A program made the position numbers and the translations under genes. Under the pieces are notes generated by a model. That model did not search any database. It was not told the origin of the DNA and saw only the letters and a list, made by a program, of their open reading frames with translations. This document shows, piece by piece, positions 57,090-64,000 of a DNA stretch of 64,000 nt (position 1 is its first letter; the number at the start of each line of letters is the position of its first letter). The stretch covers positions 62,001-126,000 of the forward strand of contig NZ_WSFT01000021.1 of the NCBI RefSeq assembly GCF_016820655.1, written 5' to 3'. The DNA is from Anaeromonas frigoriresistens (GTDB lineage Bacteria; Bacillota; Clostridia; Tissierellales; SIT17).

Positions 57090-57111
57090 AGAATCCCCCT
57101 AAACACATTAC

Positions 57112-58062
57112 TTAAAATATTACTTGTTCTATTCTATTATATTTTTCATCTATTTTAGCTTCAAAACTTCTATTATTTAAATATTCTAATCCATTTTTCA
57201 GCCCTTTAAATGTGATTTTGTAAGCAATTAAAAACTGAGATTTTAAGTTGAATTTTTTGTTTGTTTCTTTATCTCCATATTTCCTATCTCCTACTATTGG
57301 ATGATTAATAGAAGATAAATGAGCTCTAATCTGATGTGTTCTACCAGTAATTAGCTCTATGTCTAATAAAGTATAGTCCTCATTATACTTTATAGGTGAA
57401 ATTCTAGTTTTTATTTCCTTACTGTTTTCTACCCATTTGTTATATATCATAACTTTATTTGTTTTATTATCTTTTACAAGATATCCTTCTAATAAATCTC
57501 TTTTATCTATTTTTCCAGCTACTAAAGCTTTGTAATACTTTTCGATTTTTTGATCTCTTATAGCTTCATTTATTACTTTTAATGAATTATAATTTTTTGC
57601 CGCTATAATAACACCTGATGTATTTAAGTCTAGTCTATTACATATAGCTGGACTGAAAGTCTTTTCTTCTTCAGGTTTATACTCTCCTTTATCTATAAGA
57701 TACTTTTTAACACCTTTTACAATGCTTTCACCATCTTCGTTGTTTGAGTGAGATATTTGTCCTTCTTTTTTATTAATTAATAAAATATTATCATCTTCGT
57801 ATATTATATTTAAATCTATTTTAACATCTATATTCTCAACCTCACTTTGAAATTTATTTATTGTTTCTTCAGCCAAATATAAAGTTATTTCATCATCACA
57901 TTTCACAATTTCCTCTGAATAGGTTCGACTACCATTTAATTTTATTCTTTTTTTTCTTATCATTTTCTGTATAAATCCTTTTGAAGCTTTATCCATATAT
58001 TTAGATAAGAACCTATCTATACGCTGATTTTCATCATTTCTTTTAATTATTATTTTTTTCAT
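57112..58062 (-). CDS. RluA family pseudouridine synthase
   Basis: The 316-residue protein has an N-terminal S4 RNA-binding domain (about 12-75) and a catalytic domain with the catalytic Asp in ICNRLDLNTSGVI (about 140-152), and ITGRTHQIRAHLSSINHPIVGD. It converts uridine to pseudouridine in rRNA; which position cannot be said. The usual HRLD is NRLD here, which is seen in some paralogues. Confidence 0.93.
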   Translation of the reverse strand: MKKIIIKRNDENQRIDRFLSKYMDKASKGFIQKMIRKKRIKLNGSRTYSEEIVKCDDEITLYLAEETINKFQSEVENIDVKIDLNIIYEDDNILLINKKEGQISHSNNEDGESIVKGVKKYLIDKGEYKPEEEKTFSPAICNRLDLNTSGVIIAAKNYNSLKVINEAIRDQKIEKYYKALVAGKIDKRDLLEGYLVKDNKTNKVMIYNKWVENSKEIKTRISPIKYNEDYTLLDIELITGRTHQIRAHLSSINHPIVGDRKYGDKETNKKFNLKSQFLIAYKITFKGLKNGLEYLNNRSFEAKIDEKYNRIEQVIF

Positions 58063-58249
58063 AGTTTATCAACCCTTAATTTTTAATATTTATTATCGTA
58101 ATATATATTTATAATAATACTTATATGGAGATTAATACAAGGTATATTTTGTAATTTAGATAATATTGATTATTATTGCTTGATTATGATATCATTTAGT
58201 ATATAGACATAATATCACATGACACTATAGCAGCAGAAGGAGGATTAAT

Positions 58250-58780
58250 ATGAATAATGCATTTGAAAAAGTAAAGGATCTTTTGTATGATTACATAGAC
58301 TATTTCTTGATTCTTTTAGTAGTGCTCTTAATAGGAGCTATAATTGGTTGGAGATTAGATATCTTGTTTGGTGATAATGAATTAGAAGAAACTGATAATA
58401 ATATCCAAATAGAAGAATCAAATGATGAAAATGTTGAAGATTCGACCAAAGAAGAACAAGAGAAAAATTCAGATGAAGATGCAGAAAATGATGAAAGAGA
58501 TGACCAAGAAAAAGATAATAGTGGTAGAGAGGAATCTTCTTCAGTAAATAATCAAGATGGACAAGCTAAAGAAGAAATATCCCTTGATATACCTGAAGGA
58601 TCATTGCCCCCTAATACAGCACAGATATTATTGGATAATGGTGTTATCCAAGATAAAAACCAATTTTTAAGTAGAGCTAGTGAATTAGGCCTAGATATAA
58701 AGCTTCGTTCTGGAAGTTATACGTTCATTAAGAATTCTGATTTAGATACAATTATAAAAATACTAGCAAATATTAAATAA
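58250..58780 (+). CDS. Membrane protein with MltG-like LysM domain, no catalytic domain
   Basis: The 176-residue protein has a short cytosolic start, one membrane helix (about 18-38), a strongly acidic, low-complexity linker (about 42-118) and a C-terminal domain of about 55 residues (IPEGSLPPNTAQILLDNGVI, then LRSGSYTFIKNSDLDTIIKIL). This resembles the LysM-like N-terminal domain of endolytic transglycosylase MltG/YceG, but the catalytic part is absent. It may bind peptidoglycan or modulate it. GGAGGATTAAT precedes the ATG. Confidence 0.75.
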   Translation: MNNAFEKVKDLLYDYIDYFLILLVVLLIGAIIGWRLDILFGDNELEETDNNIQIEESNDENVEDSTKEEQEKNSDEDAENDERDDQEKDNSGREESSSVNNQDGQAKEEISLDIPEGSLPPNTAQILLDNGVIQDKNQFLSRASELGLDIKLRSGSYTFIKNSDLDTIIKILANIK

Positions 58781-58821
58781 AAAGAAGTTCCTCTAGAGGA
58801 ACTTCTTTTTATTTAATATTT
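58768..58821. terminator. 54-base perfect palindrome, convergent terminator
   Basis: The palindrome, centred on TCTAGA at 58794/58795, contains AAAGAAGTTCC/GGAACTTCTTT and both stop codons of the convergent flanking genes (58778-58780 and 58813-58815). Both strands have T tracts. Confidence 0.88.
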
Positions 58822-59364
58822 TACATTAACATATTCATCTATCAGGGATTTCTGAATATTATCTATAAATACCCCTTCTTTTACTAAAATATCTAATATT
58901 TTATAACTTTTAGAATGAAGTATTGCTTTATCATAATCTTTAAGATGAATTTCATAGAGCTTTCCATGAAGACTATCAGAATTAACTTTTATATAGTAAG
59001 CTTCCATATTAGTAAATTTTAAAAACTTAAGAAATTTCAAAGTGGATTTATCCTTTTGTTGATAATAATAATACCCTTCATCTAAAAAAGATTGGAAGTA
59101 CTTTTGTGGTTCTCCCTTATTCTTCAATTGTTTTGCTTCCATATAATAATACTTTGCTAACATATTATAATACTGATAGTTATACATACCTTTTTCAAAA
59201 CTATCAATTTTATTAAAAGGTTTCATATTTAACCTTTCTATGAAATCAATATTAGCTTTTATATACTCACTTTTAGAAATATCACCATTCTTAAATTGCA
59301 TTATTAACGAATCCCTATGATTAAAAAACTTATCAAAAATACTTTCCTTCTTAATATAATCCAA
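58813..59364 (-). CDS. Conserved hypothetical protein (clostridial, DUF6648-like)
   Basis: The 183-residue protein is soluble, helical and rich in Tyr, Lys and Phe (for example YYYYQQKDKS, FLKFLKF). It has no recognised catalytic motif. It resembles small uncharacterised clostridial proteins; a DUF6648 assignment is tentative. The start is TTG after AGGGTGT. It is 24 bases downstream of the RsuA-type gene. Confidence 0.65.
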   Translation of the reverse strand: MDYIKKESIFDKFFNHRDSLIMQFKNGDISKSEYIKANIDFIERLNMKPFNKIDSFEKGMYNYQYYNMLAKYYYMEAKQLKNKGEPQKYFQSFLDEGYYYYQQKDKSTLKFLKFLKFTNMEAYYIKVNSDSLHGKLYEIHLKDYDKAILHSKSYKILDILVKEGVFIDNIQKSLIDEYVNVKY

Positions 59365-59388
59365 TTTTTTACACCCTATCTAATCATT

Positions 59389-60108
59389 CTATTTGTTTAG
59401 CTTTTCTAATTCCTTTGTGGTTAGTTCTCTATATTCACCTAATCGTAAATTAGGATCCAATAGTAGTTCTCCCATTGATACTCTTTTTAGATAAACCACT
59501 TCTTTACCTAATTCTTTAAACATTCTTTTGACTTGATGAAACTTACCTTCTCTTATTGTAACATATCCTGTCGATATTTTCCCGGAGGAAATTATTTGAA
59601 GGTCTGCAGGTAAGGTAATATCTTTTTCTCCAATATCAATCCCATCTTTAAATGCTATTTCATCTTTTGATGTTAATTCACCTTTTACTTCCACATAATA
59701 TTTTTTATCTATATGTTTTTTGGGTGATAATAAATTGTGAGCTAGTTTCCCATCATTAGTTAATAATAATAATCCTTCCGTATCTTTATCTAGACGCCCA
59801 ACTGGAAATGGTTCAAATGCTTTAAACTCGTTATCAATTAAATCAATGACTGTCTTATGATAATTGTCATCAGTAGCGGAAATCACTCCTTGGGGTTTAT
59901 TCATTAGTAAATATATATACTTACGATAATCAATTTCTTTATTATTAAACTCTATTAATGAATCTCCTGGATTAACCTTCAATGAACTATCTTTAATAAT
60001 TTTACCCTCAACTTTAACTAATCCTGCTTTAATTTTACCCTTTATTTCTTTTCTTGTTCCATATCCTAAATTAGATAATATTTTATCTAACCTTTCCTTT
60101 TTTGCCAT
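59389..60108 (-). CDS. RsuA/RluB family pseudouridine synthase
   Basis: The 239-residue protein has an N-terminal S4 domain (RLDKILSNLGYGTRKEIK) and the catalytic motif PVGRLDKDTEGLLLLTNDG (Asp near 104), ending with REGKFHQVKRMF. It modifies uridine in rRNA, probably the small-subunit RsuA type given the overall length. GAGGATTTTTTT precedes the ATG. Confidence 0.94.
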   Translation of the reverse strand: MAKKERLDKILSNLGYGTRKEIKGKIKAGLVKVEGKIIKDSSLKVNPGDSLIEFNNKEIDYRKYIYLLMNKPQGVISATDDNYHKTVIDLIDNEFKAFEPFPVGRLDKDTEGLLLLTNDGKLAHNLLSPKKHIDKKYYVEVKGELTSKDEIAFKDGIDIGEKDITLPADLQIISSGKISTGYVTIREGKFHQVKRMFKELGKEVVYLKRVSMGELLLDPNLRLGEYRELTTKELEKLNK

Positions 60109-60221
60109 AAAAAAATCCTCCTGTAATCCTTCTAGTTAATATTGTATAAGTTGATGATAAAAATTTCAAATGAATTTATTACGTATTAATTATTAAAGAG
60201 TTATTAGCCCTTTAATAAATT

Positions 60222-61175
60222 CTAATTAAATCTTTTTAATGCTTTTCCATTAAGATAATCGCATTTCTCTCCTTGAATTATATTTCTTTTTTCCATCATA
60301 TCTAAGATTTCATCTTTAATCTTCCACCAACTAGTATCCCAATTTACAAAAAGTGTATTCTCTTCAGGAGCTCTTCCTATCAACCTTTGAATTACTATGT
60401 TCTTATCTAAGTAACTAATAAAATTAACCACTCTATCAATATATTCCTCTTTTGAAATTATTTCAATACTACCTTCTTTGAACATCTTTCCTAATATAGT
60501 ATTTTCAACTATATAAAGAGAGTGAAGTTTAACCTGGTCAATCCCCAAAGCTGAGATTACCTTAGCATTCTCTATTACATCATCTTCACTATCCCAAGGA
60601 AGATTAAGAATAAGATGTACACAAATATCGAATTCATACTTCTTTATTCTAATTACACTATCGATTAGTTCTGCTAAAGTATGACCCCTATTTATTTTCT
60701 TTAATGTATGATAGTTTACTGTTTGTAACCCTAACTCTATTGAGATCTCTATATTATTTTCTTCACTAATATCTTTTAGAAATTTAAGGTATTCATCAGA
60801 AATAGAATCAGGTCTTGTTGATATAGCTATTTCTACAATGTCCTCAATTATAGCATCATTAATTATACTTTTAAATTTTTCAAAGCTCATATAAGTATTT
60901 GTGAAGTTTTGAAAATATGCTATGAACTTTTTAGCTTTATATCTTTTACTAATATACTCTTTATTCTTCTCTAATTGTGACCTTACTGAAAGTTCATTTG
61001 ACAATGACTCAAATCCTGCTCCCTCTTCACCACAAAAAATGCATCCTCCAGTACCAACACATCCATCTCTATTAGGGCATGTTGTAGGTACATTAATTGG
61101 TAGTTTATAAACTTTTTCACCATATTTATTTTTTAAATACGTAGAATATACTCTATAGTATTTATTCTCATCCAT
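60222..61175 (-). CDS. Radical SAM protein, TIGR01212/YhcC family
   Basis: The 317-residue protein has TCPNRDGCVGTGGCIFCGEE, where the cysteines match the TIGR01212 cluster pattern (C-x-N-R-D-G..GGC-x2-C), then EISIELGLQT and HLILNLPW. It is probably a radical SAM enzyme of unknown reaction. The ATG (MDENKYY) is eight bases after AAAGG; an upstream GTG is rejected. A weak hairpin follows the stop. Confidence 0.9.
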   Translation of the reverse strand: MDENKYYRVYSTYLKNKYGEKVYKLPINVPTTCPNRDGCVGTGGCIFCGEEGAGFESLSNELSVRSQLEKNKEYISKRYKAKKFIAYFQNFTNTYMSFEKFKSIINDAIIEDIVEIAISTRPDSISDEYLKFLKDISEENNIEISIELGLQTVNYHTLKKINRGHTLAELIDSVIRIKKYEFDICVHLILNLPWDSEDDVIENAKVISALGIDQVKLHSLYIVENTILGKMFKEGSIEIISKEEYIDRVVNFISYLDKNIVIQRLIGRAPEENTLFVNWDTSWWKIKDEILDMMEKRNIIQGEKCDYLNGKALKRFN

Positions 61176-61242
61176 TACATTCACCTTTCTTCTTGAATCA
61201 TTAGTACTACTCTAGACTATATCATAATTTTTATCAATGGGT

Positions 61243-61270
61243 AAAAAAAAGGATAGACAATTGTCTATCC
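61243..61270 (-). terminator. Terminator after the CstA-type gene
   Basis: A 20-base perfect palindrome GGATAGACAATTGTCTATCC is followed by eight T residues on the minus strand. Confidence 0.9.
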
Positions 61271-61279
61271 TAAAAATTA

Positions 61280-62710
61280 TTATACCCTTTCTGTTACAGG
61301 CTTATTTGACCCTTTAAATTTAATAAGAAATACACCTAAAGCTATAATTGCAACAATCACTCCTACCGGATAAGAAACAGTCTCAGATAATTTAAATCCT
61401 TCTGGAGCTTGTAATATATAAGTAACACTAACAGCGGTCATGAAGGTTGCTGGTAATGTAGCAATCCAGTGAACTTTATGACTCACTATAAGGTATGCAG
61501 CTGTAGCCCACAATACAATCATTGCTAAAGTCTGATTTGACCATGCAAAATATCTCCAAATAATAGTAAAATCTATTCTTGTTAATGCAAATCCCACAAC
61601 AAATAATGGTGCCGCCACTAATAATCTATTTTTTGTTTCTCCTTGCTTGTATCCTATAGCATCAGCTATTACTAGCCTAGCGCTTCTAAAAGCTGTATCA
61701 CCTGAAGTGATCGGTGCTGCAATAACACCTAACATAGCTAAGACTCCACCAATAGTTCCTAATAGTGAATTAGAAATGGTGTTAACAACCCCTGCTGCTC
61801 CACCACCATTAGATATTGCATCATCTAAGCCTACTACTCCACCATTAAAGAATGTCATAGCTGCAGCTGCCCAAATCAAAGCAATAATTCCTTCCGCAAT
61901 CATTGAACCATAAAATACTCTTCTACCATATTTTTCATTTGGTAGACATCTAGCCATCATTGGTGATTGAGTTGCATGGAACCCACTTATTGCTCCACAT
62001 GCTATTGTTACAAATAGCATTGGCCATAGGGATAAGCCTTTAGGGTGAAAATTAGATAGAGACACTTCAGGAATATTATATCCTTTTATAATCAACATTG
62101 ATCCTATACCCACTGCCATTATCAATAAAGCAGCTCCAAATAGCGGATAAATTCTAGCAATTATCTTATCAACTGGTAAGATAGTAGCAAGAAAATAATA
62201 TACTATAATAATACCTAACCAAACATTCAAACTGTCTAAACCAGCAATTCCTAAATTAGCTAATAGCTGAGCTGGTCCTGTCATAAATACTGTACCTACT
62301 AATATAAGTAAAACTACAGAAAAAACTCTCATAATTTTTCTAGCATTTTCTCCAAGATATATTCCTACAATCTCAGATATACTTTTTCCTTCATGTCTTA
62401 TTGATAGCATCCCAGAAAAATAATCATGAACTCCACCAGCAAAAATACTACCTAACACAATCCAAATAAAAGCAGCTGGACCAAATAATGCCCCCATTAT
62501 CGCACCAAAAATCGGACCTAATCCTGCGATGTTAAGAAACTGAATAAGAAATATTCTTGGCCAGCTTAAGGGAACAAAATCAACCCCATCCTCCATAGTA
62601 ATAGCAGGCGTTTTTCTATTCTCATCCGCTCCGAAAACCTTTTCCACAAAAGCTCCATAGGTGAAATAACCTAATATTAATATTACGATAGAAACTAAGA
62701 ATGATACCAT
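61280..62710 (-). CDS. CstA family carbon-starvation/pyruvate-type transporter
   Basis: The 476-residue polytopic protein has CstA-family landmarks: GANDEN-type loop as FGADENRKTPA, GAIMGALFGPAAFIWIVLG, DYFSGMLSIRHEGKSI and GFHATQSPMMARCL. Family members import peptides or pyruvate (CstA, BtsT). At 476 residues it is the shorter Gram-positive form. It lies directly downstream of a LytS/LytTR system, the arrangement known for pyruvate-sensing BtsSR-type control. Confidence 0.92.
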   Translation of the reverse strand: MVSFLVSIVILILGYFTYGAFVEKVFGADENRKTPAITMEDGVDFVPLSWPRIFLIQFLNIAGLGPIFGAIMGALFGPAAFIWIVLGSIFAGGVHDYFSGMLSIRHEGKSISEIVGIYLGENARKIMRVFSVVLLILVGTVFMTGPAQLLANLGIAGLDSLNVWLGIIIVYYFLATILPVDKIIARIYPLFGAALLIMAVGIGSMLIIKGYNIPEVSLSNFHPKGLSLWPMLFVTIACGAISGFHATQSPMMARCLPNEKYGRRVFYGSMIAEGIIALIWAAAAMTFFNGGVVGLDDAISNGGGAAGVVNTISNSLLGTIGGVLAMLGVIAAPITSGDTAFRSARLVIADAIGYKQGETKNRLLVAAPLFVVGFALTRIDFTIIWRYFAWSNQTLAMIVLWATAAYLIVSHKVHWIATLPATFMTAVSVTYILQAPEGFKLSETVSYPVGVIVAIIALGVFLIKFKGSNKPVTERV

Positions 62711-62777
62711 AATAACCCCTCCCTAAAATTTAATCTGAATATATTATAATATAGAGAAGAAAATTATTAGTTTATTT

Positions 62778-62825
62778 TTGACGAGATGCATTAATCCTAA
62801 TGTGAATTGCATTATGCATAGTCAA
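62778..62825. promoter_or_regulatory. Imperfect inverted repeat upstream of the CstA-type gene
   Basis: TTGAC-ga-ga-TGCAT and ATGCA-ta-GTCAA frame a 48-base region between the response regulator and the transporter. No good -35 is seen for the transporter, so an activator site is plausible. Confidence 0.4.
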
Positions 62826-62832
62826 GTTGAAT

Positions 62833-63609
62833 TTAAATGATATTCATTATCATCTTAAACTCTTTTACTTGACCCCTACTAACTGGTATCATTTCATCAT
62901 ATCCTTTTAATTTTATATGAAAAGTATTATTAAACCATGGTTCTATCTTTTCAATATAATCAATATTTATAAGAAAACTTCTATGACTTCTATAGAAATT
63001 TCCTCTATTTATTCGCTCCTCTAAATGAGTTAAGGTTTCATGATAAATAAACTTACCCGTGGTAGTGATAATTGTTGTATTCTTATCTTCTACGGTTGCC
63101 ATTATGATATTCTTTAATTCTATCGGAAATAACATCCCATCTTTATAGAGAGTTAACTTTTGATATTTATATTCTTTATTACCTTGAATCTCTTTTATCA
63201 ACCCTGATAGTCTCTTTTCATATTGAATACCTTTATTATTTAAACTTTCCCTTAATTTATTTAATGCTTTATTTAATCTCTTATCCCCGATAGGCTTTAA
63301 TAGATAGTCAATGGCATTAAGTTCGAATGCTTTAATAGCATAATCATCATAGGCAGTAATAAATACTATCAAAGGTACCTTTTCAATTTTATAATTCAAA
63401 ACCTCAGAAGCAACCTCTATACCAGATATCTTAGGCATATTTATATCTAAGAATATCACATCTAGTATATTCTCTTTTATAATATTAAGAGCTTCAAGTC
63501 CATTTTTTGCTTCTTCAATAATTTCAATATCTTTATGTTTTTCTAATAAATATCTTAACTCTTCCCTTGCTGGAAGTTCATCATCCACAATCATAGCTCT
63601 TATCATCAT
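62833..63609 (-). CDS. LytTR-family response regulator
   Basis: The 258-residue protein has an N-terminal receiver (phospho-acceptor Asp in VIFLDINMP, about 57; ITAYDDYA; YLLKPIGD) and a C-terminal LytTR DNA-binding domain (about 150-255) with FYRSHRSFLINIDYIE. It should regulate the nearby CstA-type gene. It overlaps the kinase gene at ATGATGA. Two ATGs occur at the start; the first is used here. Confidence 0.94.
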   Translation of the reverse strand: MMIRAMIVDDELPAREELRYLLEKHKDIEIIEEAKNGLEALNIIKENILDVIFLDINMPKISGIEVASEVLNYKIEKVPLIVFITAYDDYAIKAFELNAIDYLLKPIGDKRLNKALNKLRESLNNKGIQYEKRLSGLIKEIQGNKEYKYQKLTLYKDGMLFPIELKNIIMATVEDKNTTIITTTGKFIYHETLTHLEERINRGNFYRSHRSFLINIDYIEKIEPWFNNTFHIKLKGYDEMIPVSRGQVKEFKMIMNII

Positions 63610-64000
63610 ATCTCTCCTTCTTCAGGTATTGAAATAGTCACCACGGTTCCTTCATTTTTATTACTTTTAATATCTAATCCAAACTCTTCTCCATATATTA
63701 ATTGTAATCTTTTGTGAACATTTATTAATCCTATAGACTGCCTTTTAGCATCACTTATTAATAAATTTTTAAGTTTTTCCTCTTCAATTCCTTCTCCATT
63801 ATCTATTACAGAGATTCTTATGATTCTCTCATATTTGCTAGCAATAATATTTACTTCTCCTCCTTCTAGCTTTTCCATTATTCCATGTTTAATTGAATTT
63901 TCCACAATTGGTTGAATTATTAATGGAGGAACCTTTATCTTTAAATCCTTTTCTATCTCGAATTTAATATCTAGCTTATCTCCAAATCTCGCTTTTTCAA
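63606..64000 (-). CDS. LytS-type sensor histidine kinase, C-terminal part
   Basis: The reading frame is open to the right window edge, so the 5' part is missing. The visible end is the HATPase domain with N box LIIQPIVENSIKHG and the glycine box VIDNGEGIEEEKL, then GLINVHKRL. The membrane/GAF or 5TM-Lyt sensor lies outside the window. It pairs with the response regulator and overlaps it. Confidence 0.9.
   Translation of the reverse strand, partial: EKARFGDKLDIKFEIEKDLKIKVPPLIIQPIVENSIKHGIMEKLEGGEVNIIASKYERIIRISVIDNGEGIEEEKLKNLLISDAKRQSIGLINVHKRLQLIYGEEFGLDIKSNKNEGTVVTISIPEEGEI

Noticed and set aside
62761-62790. TTGACG as a plus-strand -35 box
   Set aside because: It faces into the regulator gene with no start of a plus-strand gene; it is better read as one arm of the inverted repeat.

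Overview
The window comes from a low-GC, anaerobic, Gram-positive bacterium of the Clostridia/Tissierellia type. This rests on the AT-rich sequence, strong AGGAGG ribosome-binding sites, frequent TTG/GTG starts, a selenocysteine-dependent glycine reductase operon, a clostridial glycolytic operon headed by CggR, sigma-54, a membrane pyrophosphatase and Firmicute-type gene families. No rRNA, tRNA, insertion sequence, prophage or CRISPR array was recognised. Genes are densely packed and mostly on the minus strand. The only stretch over 300 bases without a gene (28126-28494) holds a promoter and a tandem glycine riboswitch.

Layout, in window coordinates. 23-3909: RNase R and a membrane-anchored MurF-like ligase. 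4121-6403: Na+/H+-pumping pyrophosphatase and SecG. 6581-13671: glycolytic operon cggR-gap-pgk-tpiA-gpmI-eno (read right to left), with a sigma-A promoter and four GGGAC operator boxes ahead of cggR. 13892-15274: rpoN. 15421-20164: BMP-type nucleoside ABC importer. 20359-28125: glycine reductase operon grdX-trxB-trxA-grdE-grdA-grdB-grdC-grdD under a tandem glycine riboswitch. grdA and grdB each carry an in-frame UGA read as selenocysteine and are given here as single complete genes. 28495-34269: ferredoxin-like DUF362 protein, Na+/phosphate symporter with a Pho-box-like promoter, TrmL, an orphan CheX-like protein, a second DUF362 protein and a HAD phosphatase. 34302-38658: MoxR / DUF58 / transglutaminase trio. 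38804-48760: lipase, DUF2225, VanW, FtsA-like ATPase, endonuclease III, DUF503, 2-amino-3-ketobutyrate CoA ligase, signal peptidase I, endonuclease IV, DUF456. 48884-51926 (+): DUF3243, class V aminotransferase, RodA/FtsW. 51945-64000: mixed housekeeping genes, then a CstA-type transporter beside a LytS/LytTR two-component system cut by the window edge.

Metabolically, the grd operon lets the cell use glycine as electron acceptor: protein B (GrdE/GrdB) activates glycine, selenoprotein A (GrdA) carries the carboxymethyl group, protein C (GrdC/GrdD) releases acetyl phosphate, and TrxA/TrxB supply electrons. The riboswitch would turn the operon on when glycine is abundant. Glycolysis, a PPi-driven ion pump, amino-acid enzymes (glutaminase, KBL) and a putative pyruvate/peptide transporter fit a mixed sugar and amino-acid fermenter.

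The least explained signals are unusually long, near-perfect palindromic terminators that run into the stop codons of flanking genes, a doubled CggR-type operator, Pho-type direct repeats before the phosphate transporter, an isolated MltG-like LysM protein, and a long FtsA-like protein with a C-terminal beta-grasp-like tail. No wholly new defence or mobile system was seen.
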